DNA of 64,000 bases from Chloranthus sessilifolius (GCA_021018995.1 CM037588.1:145471725-145535724); one strand, 5' to 3'; positions 12,957 to 25,931 are shown, counted from the stretch's first letter. Translations and numbers: made by a program. Notes: generated by a model not told the origin, from the sequence alone.

Positions 12957-14656
12957 TGATGAGTCTTGAAAAATGATGATATTTCACCCCTAAATACCTA
13001 TATTTAGCTGTCCGATGAAGGCTATCTGATAAGATTTATTAGATTTGAAGTGTTTCGTAAATATGAGCCAATAGAAAATAAAGGCAAGAATTCAATATAA
13101 TGCAAAAACACGCAATTTCGGGTAATCAAGAACTTGGTACGACTTGCGACTAAATTTGGACCTGCAAGACGGTCGAATTACGAAATTGTCAAAACATGAA
13201 AGTTGTAGATCTTTTCGTCAGCTTTCCAACGGCGTAAGAATCGTCTCAATCCGAGTACGGGATAGAAAGTTATGGCCAAAATACCGAAGCAGAGTCTGAA
13301 CCAAGAAGAAGTTCTGAATTTCACGGATTTCTGGGGTCGATTAATCGAGCGAGTTTAAGTTTGACACGAAATTGACACGAAAAACCTATTTTTGGGACTT
13401 TTAGGCGGCCGACGGGTCTATTTAAAGGGACTCAAACACTTCAGAAAAAGGGGAATTAGTTAGAGGTAGTAAATTAGAGATTAGAATTAGAGTTTTTTAG
13501 AGAGTTTTAGTTTTTAGTGTTCTTAATTTTTAGCCATTATTTTCATAGTTAGACCTAGAAATAGGGAAGTTTTATTATTTCTTTTAAGAGCTTTGTTCCT
13601 TTAATTTTTCAAGACTCATTCCTTGGGTTTATAAATTTTGTTCAAAGTTTATTCTGCATTAATTTTCAAGATCATCTGTGGATCAACGTAATTTATTTTG
13701 AAGCTTGAGGTAATTTTAATTAATGTTATTTTCCGTCTTTATTTATTTATGTCAATTCTTTACAATATGTGTGGCTAAATTTATAGAGATGGGGATCTAA
13801 TGATTCCATCCGAGGGATGTGCTTTTAATAATATAAATTAGGGATTAAAATATGAGATTTTAATTTATGGTTATTGTGTTATCATGAATGGATGAAATTC
13901 CCATCACTAACCGGGATCGCGTGTAGAGCCATGCCCGGGATCTCGGATCTGTGACGGTAATTTTATCCTATCATTGTTATGGTCTTTGTGTTTTCGTGGA
14001 TTTAATTATGATTATGTTACGGGATCGAGTGTGCCGAGCCATGCCACGGATCTTGGTTAGTAATGGTAATTTTATCTTAAATATCCCTAATCTGAATAAA
14101 GTGTAGAGCCATGCCCTTGATTTGATTTGTAAGTGGTATTCTTGTTGGAATTTTCTCCCACTTTAGGGATGATTTTATTTGAACTCGAGATCATGTGTGT
14201 CTAGCCGCACTTGATCCCGGATCTATATATGAAAATTATCTAAGTCTGATTTGGGATGCAACATGGAACCTATTAGGGTGTTGACCATAGATCTTCCATA
14301 AAGAGATTTTGTTACTCATATTTCATCACATAATTTAACCCCTAGATTTATATTATGGGAAGAACGGACCAAAGATGGGAGGATTTAGTATCTTCATCTT
14401 TATCATTATCATTATTTTTTATTTGTGAATAATCAATTACGTTTTATTTTTGGTAGTCATTAATCACCATCCTATCAACCATTCAAATCATAAAATTAGT
14501 AGAATACTATTAGATTTTCGTAGATTTTTAGAATTTGTTGGTCTCTTTTAGATATTTCAAAATTAGTCCTCGTAGAACGATATCTCGCACTGCACCCACT
14601 ATATACAAACCGATTCGTGCACTTGCGAGTAAAACATACATTAAAATATCACATCA
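12957..14656 (+). repeat. LTR 3 of the Athila-like array (1700 bp)
   Basis: It starts TGATGAGTCTTG and ends with CATCA. It is the most diverged LTR, with many 1-4 base losses at CTG/CAG sites. The preceding polypurine tract has lost its TTTGGGG core. Confidence 0.9.
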
Positions 14657-14662
14657 AGTTTT

Positions 14663-14681
14663 TGGCGCCGTTGCCGGGGAT
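14663..14681 (+). promoter_or_regulatory. Primer binding site, tRNA-Asp type (unit 3)
   Basis: Identical to the sites in units 1 and 2. Confidence 0.92.
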
Positions 14682-14757
14682 TAAATTTAGAAAATCTGAA
14701 TTTTTGGTAGGCAATAAATTTTAGGAATTTTCGAGGATTAAAATAGTATTTCTGCTT

Positions 14758-14796
<39 letters not shown>

Positions 14797-14806
14797 CGAA
14801 AATTTC

Positions 14807-14853
<47 letters not shown>

Positions 14854-14922
14854 GAAATTTCAAATTTAAAAATTTTAATTTAAAAAAAAAAAAAAAAAAA
14901 AATTTTTTTTTTTTGAGAAGTC

Positions 14923-15453
14923 ATGTCAATGCATGGATTCAATCTAGAATCATGTGCTATTTGTGGAAATACGATGCACATTTCACCTATGTGTCCCTTG
15001 AATAACTCAAATTATTACCCTGAACAAGTCCAACCAAATCCGGTTTGGAACACTCATGACTGGCAGAGTCAATCTAATGACATGTGGGGTTTTAATCAAC
15101 CTCTAATGTGTGATATGATGCCGTACAATGATCAAAATTCTTATCCCAACAAATTTTCTTATGAGTTTTCACAGCAAACTCAATACTTTCAAGACACAAA
15201 CTCATATGAACCAGTCCAAAATTCTTCTTACTCCTTAGAATATTTAAAAGGTTTGGTGCACACCAATACTCAAAGAATTTCTAGGATACAATCTCAAGTT
15301 AGTCAGATGATCGAGTACTTACAAAGGAAAGTTGAAATAGAGGAGTCCCTCATTGTTATCGATCGTAATAAAGAACATCTTCAAGAGGACTCATCCGATT
15401 TTGTTCAAAATATGAGGATGACCAATTGGTCACTATGCTTGAGAATGGCATAA
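14923..15453 (+). CDS. Gag-like ORF A, longest copy (176 aa), partial
   Basis: This is the best-preserved gag-like frame of the array. The zinc knuckle CAICGNTMHISPMC occupies residues 11-24. A tyrosine/asparagine/glutamine-rich middle follows, then a predicted helical, charged C-terminal part (about residues 105-165, around LVHTNTQRISRIQSQVSQM). The frame ends at 15453 through a slip, while homology with unit 2 continues to about 15890. The knuckle near the N-terminus and the absence of a retrotransposon capsid domain suggest a truncated gag that binds nucleic acid. Athila/Tat gag remnant is my preferred reading. Confidence 0.6.
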   Translation: MSMHGFNLESCAICGNTMHISPMCPLNNSNYYPEQVQPNPVWNTHDWQSQSNDMWGFNQPLMCDMMPYNDQNSYPNKFSYEFSQQTQYFQDTNSYEPVQNSSYSLEYLKGLVHTNTQRISRIQSQVSQMIEYLQRKVEIEESLIVIDRNKEHLQEDSSDFVQNMRMTNWSLCLRMA

Positions 15454-15958
15454 CGAAATGAGGTAGTGCAAGTGCGAGGAGAAGAGGAAATGGAATGGAG
15501 CGATACTTATGTCGAGGAGGAATTGAGAATCAAATTGAGATGAAAGAGAAAGAAAATGTCACCCTTACAACACGATAAGGAAACATAACCTTTTCGATGA
15601 GTGTGAATTCGGTTTAGGGAAGAAAGAGGAATTTCAAATCGTTGCCCATTCGTTGAATACATAGATAATCAACGAATGCGAAAAAAAAGATTCATGGGTT
15701 TGAATCAAGTGTGATTTTGGGAGAATGTCAAGCAGGTAGAAATGGATCATAATGGTGGCACTTGGGCACCCAATGAGGTGTAACTAAGTCCTTAAAAAGT
15801 GAAATAGACGATTAAATAAATCGTTGATCATGCTTAGAAAATTTTTCATGAAGATTTGGGATCTGGTGGACTGAATGAATTTACACCTTGTAGATTAATT
15901 TCGTTTTTAAAAAAAAAAATAAAAATAAAAAAAATAAAAAAATTTTTGTTTTCCTTCC

Positions 15959-16029
15959 TCGATTAATCGACGATGTATGTCGATTAATCGACCTCTCGAT
16001 TAATCGACTCCTTGTAGTCGATTGATCGG
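15959..16029 (+). repeat. TCGATTAATCGA palindrome cluster, unit 3
   Basis: Same cluster as in units 1 and 2, with small deletions (TCGATTGATCGG at its right end). Confidence 0.85.
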
Positions 16030-16076
16030 ATCATAATGACTGTTTTCTTTTCAATGCGATGCATTTGTGGTTAATC

Positions 16077-16109
<33 letters not shown>

Positions 16110-16229
16110 TCGATCGCCACACTTTTCATTGTTTCTTTCTCAGGGACACCTCTTTCCACTCCTACTCCAACTCTATATTTTTTCCTTTATATTCACCTTT
16201 AGGCTCACTTTTCATTATGCAATCTTTTT

Positions 16230-16618
16230 ATGGCGACGATTATATCTCACGAGCGATTATCAAAGATGGAGGTCGCTAAAAGCGGGAGCGCGCTCTCATC
16301 AGACGGTCCCTTTTGTGCCAAATAATGTTGAAATCATCGACCTCGATCCATTGGTCGTTCTCATCGGGAGAACCATCTCGTAAAAGGTAAATCGCTCCAA
16401 ATCTCCTACTGTGCATCAATCACGATATCGAGATAATTGATGTGATGCCGCCACCGCCTCTCCCAGCTTCATCTCCTACTTTCGCCTCCTCACCTCCATC
16501 CATACAATCGGCGGTGTCTCATCAATTTCCCCTTGATCTTTGGGAGAAGTTGTTCCCTGTGCCTAAGATTATCAATTTAAGTGACCCGAGGTGGATGGGT
16601 CCGCCTACCAATGATTAA
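16230..16618 (+). pseudogene. ORF B, unit 3 (broken copy)
   Basis: It aligns from an equivalent ATG to the same stop as the unit 2 ORF. Indels in the first 150 bases break the frame; the C-terminal half is preserved. Confidence 0.5.
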
Positions 16619-18647
16619 CAGAGTTGGATTCATGTGTAGTTTAGGATTTTTGTTTTAAGATTTATTAGTTTTTTTTCTTTCCTTTTTGTTTTGTTTTGTT
16701 TAGTTTAGGTTGTTTTTTAATTCTCTCAATAGTGTAACCATATCCCTTCAATATATTTTTGTAATGTTCCAATTTGATACAATTATTCTACGATCTTTGT
16801 GTTGAGGTACTTTTTTCATCTGAGTTTGGGGGTGCGCTACTTCTTTCAGTCAATGCGGACATTGTCATCTTTAGGTTTGGGGGTATGGTTAATTATTTTG
16901 CGTCATTTATATGTTTTATCTGAAAAAAAAAAAAAATTATTTTTGAAGTCATCATGCACATTATTTTACGATTGTTTTCAAACTTTAGTTGATGATGCAT
17001 GTGAATTTAATTTTGAGAATACTAGTGCCATATTTTGATTACTTGTATCTAAGATGATGAAGCTTAATGTGATATGTTGTGGATAATTTTGATATTCATG
17101 CCTAGAATTTTTACACTTATACCAAGCTAAGACTTAGAAATCGATGAACTGTTTTGAATGTTGAATCTTAGGATCTCAGTGGAGACTAAACCCAGTGAGC
17201 TTAAGAGCTAATTTCCCGTCATTGATGAGTGAATATATAAACTCGGAGTTTTCTTTGAATACGACTTATTTTGCATAATCTCATACACTTCATTTTGACT
17301 TGTGACTTTGCATGAAATCAAATTTATATCATTATGTTAGAATGTACTGTATATTTACTCAAGACAAATAGGCAAAGTTACTATCTTTTAAGGATATGAT
17401 TGAAGGCCATCTTTGGCTCGTTTGTGCTTAAAATGCCCCACCTCAAATAAATTTATCTTTCTAGTACCCCTTTGAGCCTATTGAAAAATTTACCTTTATA
17501 TATTCTTTGATAAGCCACGTTAACCTTTAACCCTTCACCATTTAAAACTTTACCCTTCTTATTTACGAGAAATTAGGAGCGAGGATGAGAGTGAGCGAAA
17601 AGAGAGTAAGTGGAGATATTGAGTTGTGGTGTTTTCTGAGAGTGTATGCCAAAAATAAAAAGAGAATGGGGAGAGAAAAAGAATGAGAAAATTATGAAAA
17701 GTAATGAATAATCTGAGGTGCCTCAAGAATAGGAAATTCAAAAAAAGAAAAAGTGAGTGAGAAAAATAGAAAAAATTGAAAAAAAATAGTGAGAGAGTAG
17801 AAAAGAAAAAGAAGAGAAATAGAAAAAATCAAAAATGTGTTTCTTTTCTAATTTCTCAGAAATTTTGAATCCCAACTTCCAATTCTTTCTTACCCTTTCC
17901 TGAGCCCCATTACAACCCTAAAAAGACCTTCATGATCCGATCTTGCATTAGTATGCGCCTTGTGGAGAGTAAATATGTGATACTTATGACACTTGATATG
18001 ACATGCTTAGGATATACAAGTATCTTCTTATGAGATTTATTTTTGTTCATTGATTGCATCGTGTTTCATTTATCATGTGAGACCTTTTTATTTGCTTTGT
18101 ATTGACCTCTCACATATGTGTGAAAATTTATCCACTATCGATGTCTTTATATTTTGAGAGTATACCTAAAGTGAGGATTGAGTCAAAACAACAGATCCAA
18201 CGGTTTTCCGTTTGAACTAGTTCTGAGATGAATGAATTTTGGTTTGGTTATGCACACACTTCACGTTTAGGCATGAATGGATGAGCTATCTAACGATTTG
18301 AGCATTAGACTAATTTGAATGGATATTAGTATGATTAGTATAACATTGTTATTTAAAATTGAGGATTCGCATGTTGAATTGATTAATGATTTTTGTTTTT
18401 GAATGGTATATATGTTATCAAAATCATGTTTTGAAAACTCAATTTTATCGATGATTTCAAAAATGTATTGAAGTTTGTGGGTAACTTCACTGTAAACCCT
18501 CAGGAGACACAACTCCTCCACTAGGATCACCTAGGGGTTTAAAGGCTTGTTGCACATGCTAAGTGCAATCGTGTTCCCTACGAAAGTGGCATTTATTTTC
18601 TTTAGTTTGCTTTGCTCGAGGACTAGCAAAGTGTAGGTTTGGGGGTA

Positions 18648-20383
18648 TGATGAGTACTGAAAAATGAGGATATTTCACCCCTAAATACCTATATTTAGCT
18701 GTCCGATGAAGGCTATCTGATAAGATTTATTAGATTTGAAGTGTTTCAGGTAAATATGAGCCAAGTATAGAAAACAGTGCAAGAATTCTGAATATAATGC
18801 AAAAACACTGCAATTTCGGGTAATCAAGAACTTGGTACGACTTGCGGCTAAATTTGGACCTTCAAGACGGTCGAATTACGAAATTGTCAAAACATGAAAG
18901 TTGTAGATCTTTTCGTCAGCTTTCCAACGGCGTAAGAATCGTCTCAATCCGAGTTCGAGATAGAAAGTTATGGCCAAAATACCGAAGCAGTGTCTGAACC
19001 AAGAAGAAGTGCTGAATTTCACGGATTTCTGGGGTCGATTAATCGAGCCAGAGTTTAAGTTTGACACGAAATTGACACAGAAAACCTATTTTTTGGGACT
19101 TTTTAGGCGGTCGACGGGTCTATTTAAAGGGACTCAAACACTTCAGAAAAGGGAATTAGTTAGAGGTAGTAAATTAGAGATTAGAATTAGAGTTTTTTTT
19201 AGAGAGTTTTAGTTTTTAGTGTTCTTAATTTTTAGCCATTGTTTTTCATAGTTAGACCTAGAAATAGGGAAGTTTTATTATTTCTTTTTAAGAGCTTTGT
19301 TCCCTTTAATTTTTCAGTACTCATTCCTTCAGTTTATAAATTTTGTTCAAAGTTTATTCCTGCATTAATTTTCTGAAGATCATCTGTGTGGATCAACGTA
19401 ATTTATTTTGAAGCTTGAGGTAATTTTAATTAATGTTATTTTCCCGTCTTTATTTATTTATGTCAATTCTTTACAATATGTGTGGCTAAATTTATAGAGA
19501 TGGGGATCTAATGATTCCCATCCGAGGGATGTGCTTTTAATAATATAAATTAGGGATTAAAATATGAGATTTTAATTTATGGTTATTGTGCTATCATGAA
19601 TGGATGAAATTCCCATCACTAACCGGGATCGCGTGTGCCGAGCCATGCCCGGGATCTCAGATCTGTGACGGTAATTTTATCCTATCATTGTTATGGTCTT
19701 TGTGTTTTCGTTGTGTGGATTTAATTATGATTATGTTCTGGGATCGAGTGTGCCGAGCCATGCCCTGATCTTGGTTACGTAATGGTAATTTTATCTTAAA
19801 TATCCCTAATCAATAAAGTGTGCGAGCCATGCCCTTGATTTCAGATTTGTAAGTGGTATTCTTGTTGGAATTTTCTCCCACTTTAGGGATGATTTTATTT
19901 GAACACGAGATCATGTGTGTCTAGCGTACGCACTTGATCCTGATCTATATATGAAAATTATCTAAGTCCTGATTTGCAGGGATGCAACATGGAACCTATT
20001 AGGGTGTTGACCATAGATCTTCCATAAAGAGATTTTGTTACTCATATTTCATCACATAATTTAACCCCTAGATTTATATTATGGGAAGAACGGACCAAAG
20101 ATGGGAGGATTTAGTATCTTCATCTTTATCATTATCATTATTTTTTATTTGTGAATAATCAATTACGTTTTATTTTTGGTAGTCATTAATCACCATCCTA
20201 TCAACCATTCAAATCATAAAATTAGTAGAATACTATTAGATTTTCGTAGATTTTTAGAATTTGTTGGTCTCTTTTAGATATTTCAAAATTAGTCCTCGTG
20301 GGAACGATCTCGTACTCTGCACCCACTATATACAAACCGATTCGTGCACTTGCGAGTAAAACATACATTAAAAAATCACATCA
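18648..20383 (+). repeat. LTR 4 of the Athila-like array (1736 bp)
   Basis: Final LTR, with the usual TGATG/CATCA ends and AACAA directly to its right at 20384-20388. It resembles LTR 1 more than LTRs 2 and 3 in its first 150 bases. Confidence 0.92.
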
Positions 20384-20388
20384 AACAA

Positions 20389-20909
20389 CCGCACTCAAGG
20401 TTGGAAAAAGTGCTTCCTAACACTAATCACTCATGATTCATTAGTCGGAAATAAGAACATTGTCATTGGTCTGTTAAGTGTATATTTGTTTACAAGTCTT
20501 GGTTCAAATATCATTGCTCACAAGTGTTGACTAAATTCAAATTTACTAAACAACCTATCCTTAAATAATTAGACCCAAACTGTCAAGATTGATTCAAGTC
20601 TGTCATTATAATTGTCACATACTTAGTTAATCCTTTAAATTTGAAAATTGTTTATGCCATGCAGGTGATTTAATCCGATGCACACATGATGGTGTTGTGA
20701 TATTCTTTAAGTGTCAAAAGCAAATATGAATTCTAAAGGCATTCATTATCTAAAAATTGGAGTAAAATTTTAACAATTGATAATGAATCTATACCTTGGG
20801 GAACTTCATGTACCACCTAGGCATCGTGTATCGATGCCTCACTGGTGTGACCCTGAGTTGTAGAGAGAATTGGTCCCAGAGTACAAGTTGATGTTATTTA
20901 TCCTCGATG
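20389..20909 (-). other. Degraded internal sequence of element Z; nothing recognised
   Basis: AT-rich sequence between the array and the gag remnant. No motif was seen on either strand. Confidence 0.3.
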
Positions 20910-21290
20910 CTTATTGGGACATTTCTTCACCAAATGTCCCACTTGACCACATCTGAAGCATGCACCCAAGGCTCACCTACACTTTTCCATTTTATGATGC
21001 TTCCCACATCGCGCACATGCATCTATTGTTATAGGATTCGAAGAGTGAGAGGGACCCTCTGGCTGTTAGATTATTCTGTGCAGAGATGGCAAGTGCACGA
21101 TCCTGTATTATGGACTGAGAAGTATCCGGAGTCGTTGCTGATGTCGCCGCCTCCTTCCTTAAAGCGGGGCAATGTTTGATCAGGTGTCCCATTTTCCCAC
21201 ACTTGAAACACACACCTATGGTTCATCTACAGTCCTGCGTCCCGTGCCATTTTTCACACCTTGAGCATGACTCAACTGATGCGGATGGAG
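20910..21290 (-). pseudogene. Gag zinc-knuckle remnant of Tekay-like element Z, module duplicated
   Basis: Read on the minus strand, the first module has CSRCEKWHGTQDC and CFKCGKMGHLIKHC, separated by a TGA stop (about 21255-21170). After about 45 codons resembling the gag tail, a second module appears in another frame (about 21010-20910). It has CARCGKHHKMEKC and CFRCGQVGHLVKKC, again separated by TGA. Paired knuckles of this form are normal for Tekay/Del gag proteins, but only one pair is expected. The repeat of the module with the same stop implies a local tandem duplication after the gene had died. No capsid domain or pol remains next to it. Confidence 0.75.
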
Positions 21291-21747
21291 AGGTGAGTCG
21301 TGTCTCTTAACATGGCAATGAATAATGTAGTGTGTTGGGCCATTGTATTGATCATCGTCTCCAGCAATTACCTATTTTGATCACTTTCTCCAGTGCGCAT
21401 GGTCTTTGCTTTTTTATGTAGTGCCATCGAGATCTATCAAAATAAAATAAAGGTTTCAATCAATAGTGATCATGATCATCATGGTTTTACGTTCCGATAA
21501 AAATCTAAAACTTATTTAGTATACTAGTCGTACTTCCATCACGATCATCAAATATCTCCACTGTAAGTGATCATGAAGATCCACCACCTATGTTCTAAAC
21601 AAAATCCATGGCTACAACTTTGAGTCTCTAGAAGACCTAAAGCCTAAGTTTCATCAACTGTGACAGAGTCCAAGTTGGATCTCCTATGTCCTAATAGAAT
21701 CTACTGCCATAGTCTAGTCATGGGTCCCAACAAGACCTAATACTTAA

Positions 21748-21759
21748 GCTTTGATACCA
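21748..21759 (-). promoter_or_regulatory. Primer binding site of element Z, initiator tRNA-Met type
   Basis: Read on the minus strand, TGGTATCAAAGC follows the LTR end after 2 nt. It matches the plant initiator tRNA-Met primer sequence with one change. Confidence 0.8.
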
Positions 21760-21761
21760 AC

Positions 21762-24371
21762 TGTGACACCCCGATTTTCTCTAAGGCACAAAAACCTGCA
21801 CAATTTTGTTTTTTCTTTCATACATCTTAAACTCAGGGAAAATCGGACCGTCGGATCACACTTCACAATTTGAACACAAAAATTACTTGGTATACCTACA
21901 AGAGTAGAGTCAAAGCAAAGACATATATATGGCAAAAATAAAAGTTTCCACTTTACATAGCAAATAGACCAAAAAGAGCCCACAAGAAAAACCACCGGTG
22001 ATGGCCGACCATCACCTAAACAGTGGCTTACAAACATGCATACAAAAACTACTCTTAACATTATATTTAGTTATAGGACTTACCAAGTCCAAGTCCAAAA
22101 ATCCGCCAGACTAAACTCAAAATACTCCTAGCCCAAAGCCTCACCTAAGGTAGAATTCCCCAAACGGGAGATCCTAAGCCTTTCCCCAAAGTCAGCTCCT
22201 AATCCTCAGCTGTACCTGTGACATATAGTCAAGGGATGAGCTACATCTAAGCTCAGTAGAGAAAACATCAATAGTATACATATTATCACATCACACATAT
22301 ATCTTATGACATAATTCAAACTTGCTTTTCAAATAAAGATTCACAATGTAAGGGAAATTGACTTGAAATAAAACTTATATCAAACACAAATTTTCAAAGC
22401 TTAACATATGATTTCACAAACTTATTTCCAAAACTTATTCTTATTACAAAGGAAGAACTTAAATTGATCACTTAAATAGTCTCTTGAGCATATATAGCAT
22501 CGAGCCCCTAATGGGAATACCCACCATCGACGTTCACATGAACCATTTGCATAATGCCCAAGTCTCTTTTGAATTATGTGACTTGTGTCGAAGAAAGTAT
22601 TTTCACTGATTGAAAATCAAAGAACGGATATTCCGCCGTATCGGAGTACAATTTGTATGGATATCCCGCCGTACTGGTCATGAATATCCTGCCATGTCGG
22701 TCACGGATATACCATCGTGTCGGTTGGGTATCACACATAATCTTAAATCAACGTGCAGAATAGCTTATAATTTATCAGCGTGAGTTGTGGTAATTATAAT
22801 AATTCGAAGTTTCCAAAGGTTTCACGCACATATTTACATCCTTTTGATGTCACATACACATTTCACATGGCACATACACATACACACTTATCTTTTCCTC
22901 TTAATGCACATACTTATAAAGTTCACATGTTAAAAGTTATAATTAAAACTCATGTTACTACAAAGACAAATCGGAAAAACACATATATTCTTATCATATC
23001 ATTACACACATGCAAGTTGTAATTGAATACACATGTTAGGAAGTTCTCTCTACCTCACACAAAGTTGCAGTCAAATTCCCTTAGCTCTATTTGCTTTTCT
23101 TAATCCATAGTCCAAGCTCACACCTACCATACATGAATGCATAACTAAACATTATAAATACGTAAAATAGGAAGGTACAAAGTCTCCCTAAAGTCCACAA
23201 GTTAAAACAAAATGAAACCCTAAACTGTCAAAAATCAACCGGTCGATTCCCAAATCGACCGATCGGTTTTCAAAATCGACCAGTCAAATCTAATTCGACC
23301 GGTTTGTTTTTCTCAGAAAACCAGACCTTATTTACACCCAAAAGCGTCCAATCAACTGGTCCAAAATCTCAAAATCGATTGGTCGATTTCCATTCGACCG
23401 GTCGGTTTCTCAAAACCTCATTTTACACACTTACTGTTTTCCTCAAATCGACCGGTCGTGCTACTTTCGACCGGTTGGATCTCCAAATTGACTAGTTGGT
23501 TTTCATTCGACCGGTTGGATCTCCAAATTGACTAGTCGGTTTTCATTCGACCGGTCGGAATCACGTAAGGCCTTCAAATCTACCAACATGACAAAAATCG
23601 ACCGGTCGATTTTTCAATTTGATCGGTCGGTTTTCTTATATTTCACCCAGTTCGGGTTTAAACTTCTCCAACCCATTTTCTCTCAAATCTTATCATCCTT
23701 CTTCTAATTTTTCACCCATATCATACATAAAGACTAACACAACTATAAATCACTACTTAATATAATTTTTCTCACATTTGAATGGTAAATTCCTCGATCC
23801 ATGTGCTCATGCTCACACTAGGGTTTCAGAGTTGAAATCAGTCGATTCCTCTTGAAATTGAATAAAAACGGAGCTCACGGCAACCCTACTCTTGATCACA
23901 TGTTACCCTTCACTCTCTTGATCGCATATGGCATGATCACACAACCGAATCATAAGAAAGGTATAGGAGGAGGATGTTTGAACTCTCCTTCTTTCTCTTC
24001 TCTCTCTCTCTAGAAACCCAACCTTCAAGATTAACAACCGGTAATGGTTTCTAAAGGAACCCATTTGGGTGTTAGTTCTTCTTCACATGACTTGTTCTGA
24101 TGTAGAGCAGATACACCAGCACAAAGTGTTGGCTATTACACTAATAATCTTTTGGTTCGGTATGAGGCCTGCGCACCCAACCCAATTATATATCGGATTC
24201 GATGTTGAGCCGATACTCACCACCACGGTGTATAAATTTGGTCCAAAATATCACACGAGTTCAAACGGACCCAAAATGATTTCATTTGAAAAATCCAAAC
24301 AGTGACGTGTTTCTTAACAGATATACATCCAAATCAGGACCTTCAGTTTCGAGAATTTTCGGGATGTGACA
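21762..24371 (-). repeat. 5' LTR of Tekay-like element Z (about 2.6 kb)
   Basis: On the minus strand it starts TGTCACATCCCGA and ends TCGGGGTGTCACA, next to the primer site. It shares three features with other Tekay-like LTRs here: short 'gatatcccgcc' repeats (about 22620-22740), a hairpin TGAGCT...AGCTCA (22237-22255), and an array of TCGA-type palindromes. The right end could be 24371 or 24373. No matching 3' LTR lies in the window. Confidence 0.8.
23232..23640 (-). repeat. TCGACCGGTCGA palindrome array in LTR Z
   Basis: Many perfect and near-perfect copies of TCGACCGGTCGA (variants TCGACCGATCGG, TTGACTAGTCGG) lie 730-1140 bp into the LTR. Other LTR families here have TCGATTAATCGA or TCGACTAGTCGA arrays at a similar depth. 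Confidence 0.85.
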
Positions 24372-25664
24372 CACTCTTCTCTTCTTATTGTCAAACAGTA
24401 ATAAACGGTGAAGATTTTATATATAACATGGACAACTTTTGACACTTTCCGATGTACGATTATTTATTTGCATATAAAAAATGAGAATTTCTATTGCCTA
24501 AAAACCAACCCACTAAACTAAGAAATCAAAAATGAAAATTTTATTTTCTTTGAAATTATTTAAAATATATATTATATTCTAAAGTAATAAATAAATATAA
24601 CATGATCTAGGACCATATGATCCATGATCTACACATAACATGCAATCAATGTGATCTATGAAATGCAAAAAGGTTTGAACATTCTAAGAAAAAATTCATA
24701 TTTCTATGATCAAAGATATGCATTTCACAAAAACTTAACAAAATTTGGCACTTTTACTAGTTTTAATATCTGTAAAAAGTAGGCCTAGCCATGACCAAGA
24801 TCTCGTACCACAAGATTCTAAGATGCAAAAATCATCAAAGAACATTAATCATCTCAGGTCAAACTTTATCATCAAACAAAATTCTATATTATTACATGCA
24901 TTATCACATTTTCTAGCAAAAATAAAAAATTGTGTTGCACACAAATTCCAATTGTCTATTTGTATGAAGTTTGAACCCATAGTATAGACCGTCAAAGTTG
25001 TCCAAACAGTGTGATGTTTTAGGTCCTATTTTATCGGATAGTTTACACCAAAGCAATTCTTAAAATAAGTGACAAAATTCGTTGATTTTTTGAAGGGGTA
25101 CCTCTATTCGCGCCAACATCCGTAACCCTTGAAACCCATCCATTGGTTCGAATCAAGCTATGGAGATCATCTTTCGCCTTGATCTTCTACACAATAGATC
25201 TTCAGTCTAGAACCCAAATGTTCTCAAATGAGTAGGACTAAGGTAAAAAATTCTAGACTTTTATTCATTTATGGGTAGGGTCGGAATGTGTAGCCCCCAT
25301 TTAACTTTTCAAAATAAATCAGTCGAGACTTGGAAAAATGGATCTTGAGATCATGATTGTACTATCAAACAGTATGTTTTTTTATTCCACTTGTGCAAAT
25401 CCTCACATAGGAACCCAATGTGGTGCACATCATGCTCAAACGTGAGTTTCAGGTCACCCTTTGGGATGTGATGAGATGTCGAATAAAAACCTGACCGTCA
25501 CAGATGATCTAAATATTCATTCTTTGAAAGAATTGGACGGAAAACAATCTCCACGATTTGATTCAAACATGTCAACGTGTGGGATGTTTGCCCCATCATT
25601 TGGCAATCCCGTTGCACACGATGTATGGGTCCCACCTGAAACACTTGATGAATAGGTGGTGCGT
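24372..25664. other. AT-rich intergenic sequence; nothing recognised
   Basis: No coding motif, RNA gene or repeat was recognised. Short open frames (24745-24987, 25461-25655) have no identifiable similarity. Confidence 0.5.
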
Positions 25665-25929
25665 GCCATGCGAAAGAGTGACTCAATGATTGATTGAGAT
25701 GGTTTGGACATGTTAATTGGAGGCCAAAAGCAAACCTCATATAGGTTGAGACGCTACAAGCACAAGGATGTAGGAGAAGAGGAAGACTAATGGAGACCTA
25801 AAGAGAAGTTGTGTTAAGGGACATGAAGGATTGCAAAGTTACAAAGAGATTAGCGCTTATAAGAAATAAGTGGAGAAATAAGATTTGCAATGCCGATCCC
25901 AAATATATGAGATAAGGTAATGATGATGA

Positions 25930-25930
<1 letters not shown>
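25665..25930 (+). pseudogene. 3' end of a LINE (RTE-like) ORF2, decayed
   Basis: One plus-strand frame reads RWFGHVNWRPKANLI, a stop, then a segment with GCRRRGRL, RDMKDC, IRNKWRNKI and NADPK. This follows the usual C-terminal pattern of plant LINE reverse transcriptase proteins (R-W-x-G-H, G-R-P, R-x-x-W, A-D-P). It has at least two stops and no upstream RT core. A GATGATGAC-type tail and a (TA)n tract follow, which fits an RTE-type 3' end. Confidence 0.7.

Positions 25931-25931
<1 letters not shown>

Larger units (their letters stand above)
1533..20383 (+). mobile_element. Athila/Tat-like non-autonomous LTR retrotransposon, tandem array of four LTRs and three internal regions
   Basis: The order is LTR, internal, LTR, internal, LTR, internal, LTR, with unit steps of 5679, 5745 and 5691 bp. 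Each LTR starts TGATG and ends CATCA. Each of the first three LTRs is followed by a tRNA-Asp primer site and a long A-rich tract. The only target-site duplication is AACAA, at 1528-1532 and 20384-20388. No internal region shows protease, RT, RNase H or integrase, so the element must have been moved by another element's proteins. The primer site, the gag-like zinc-knuckle ORF and the TTTGGGGGTATG tract before the LTR fit the Athila/Tat part of Ty3/gypsy; the exact lineage is inferred. Confidence 0.9.
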
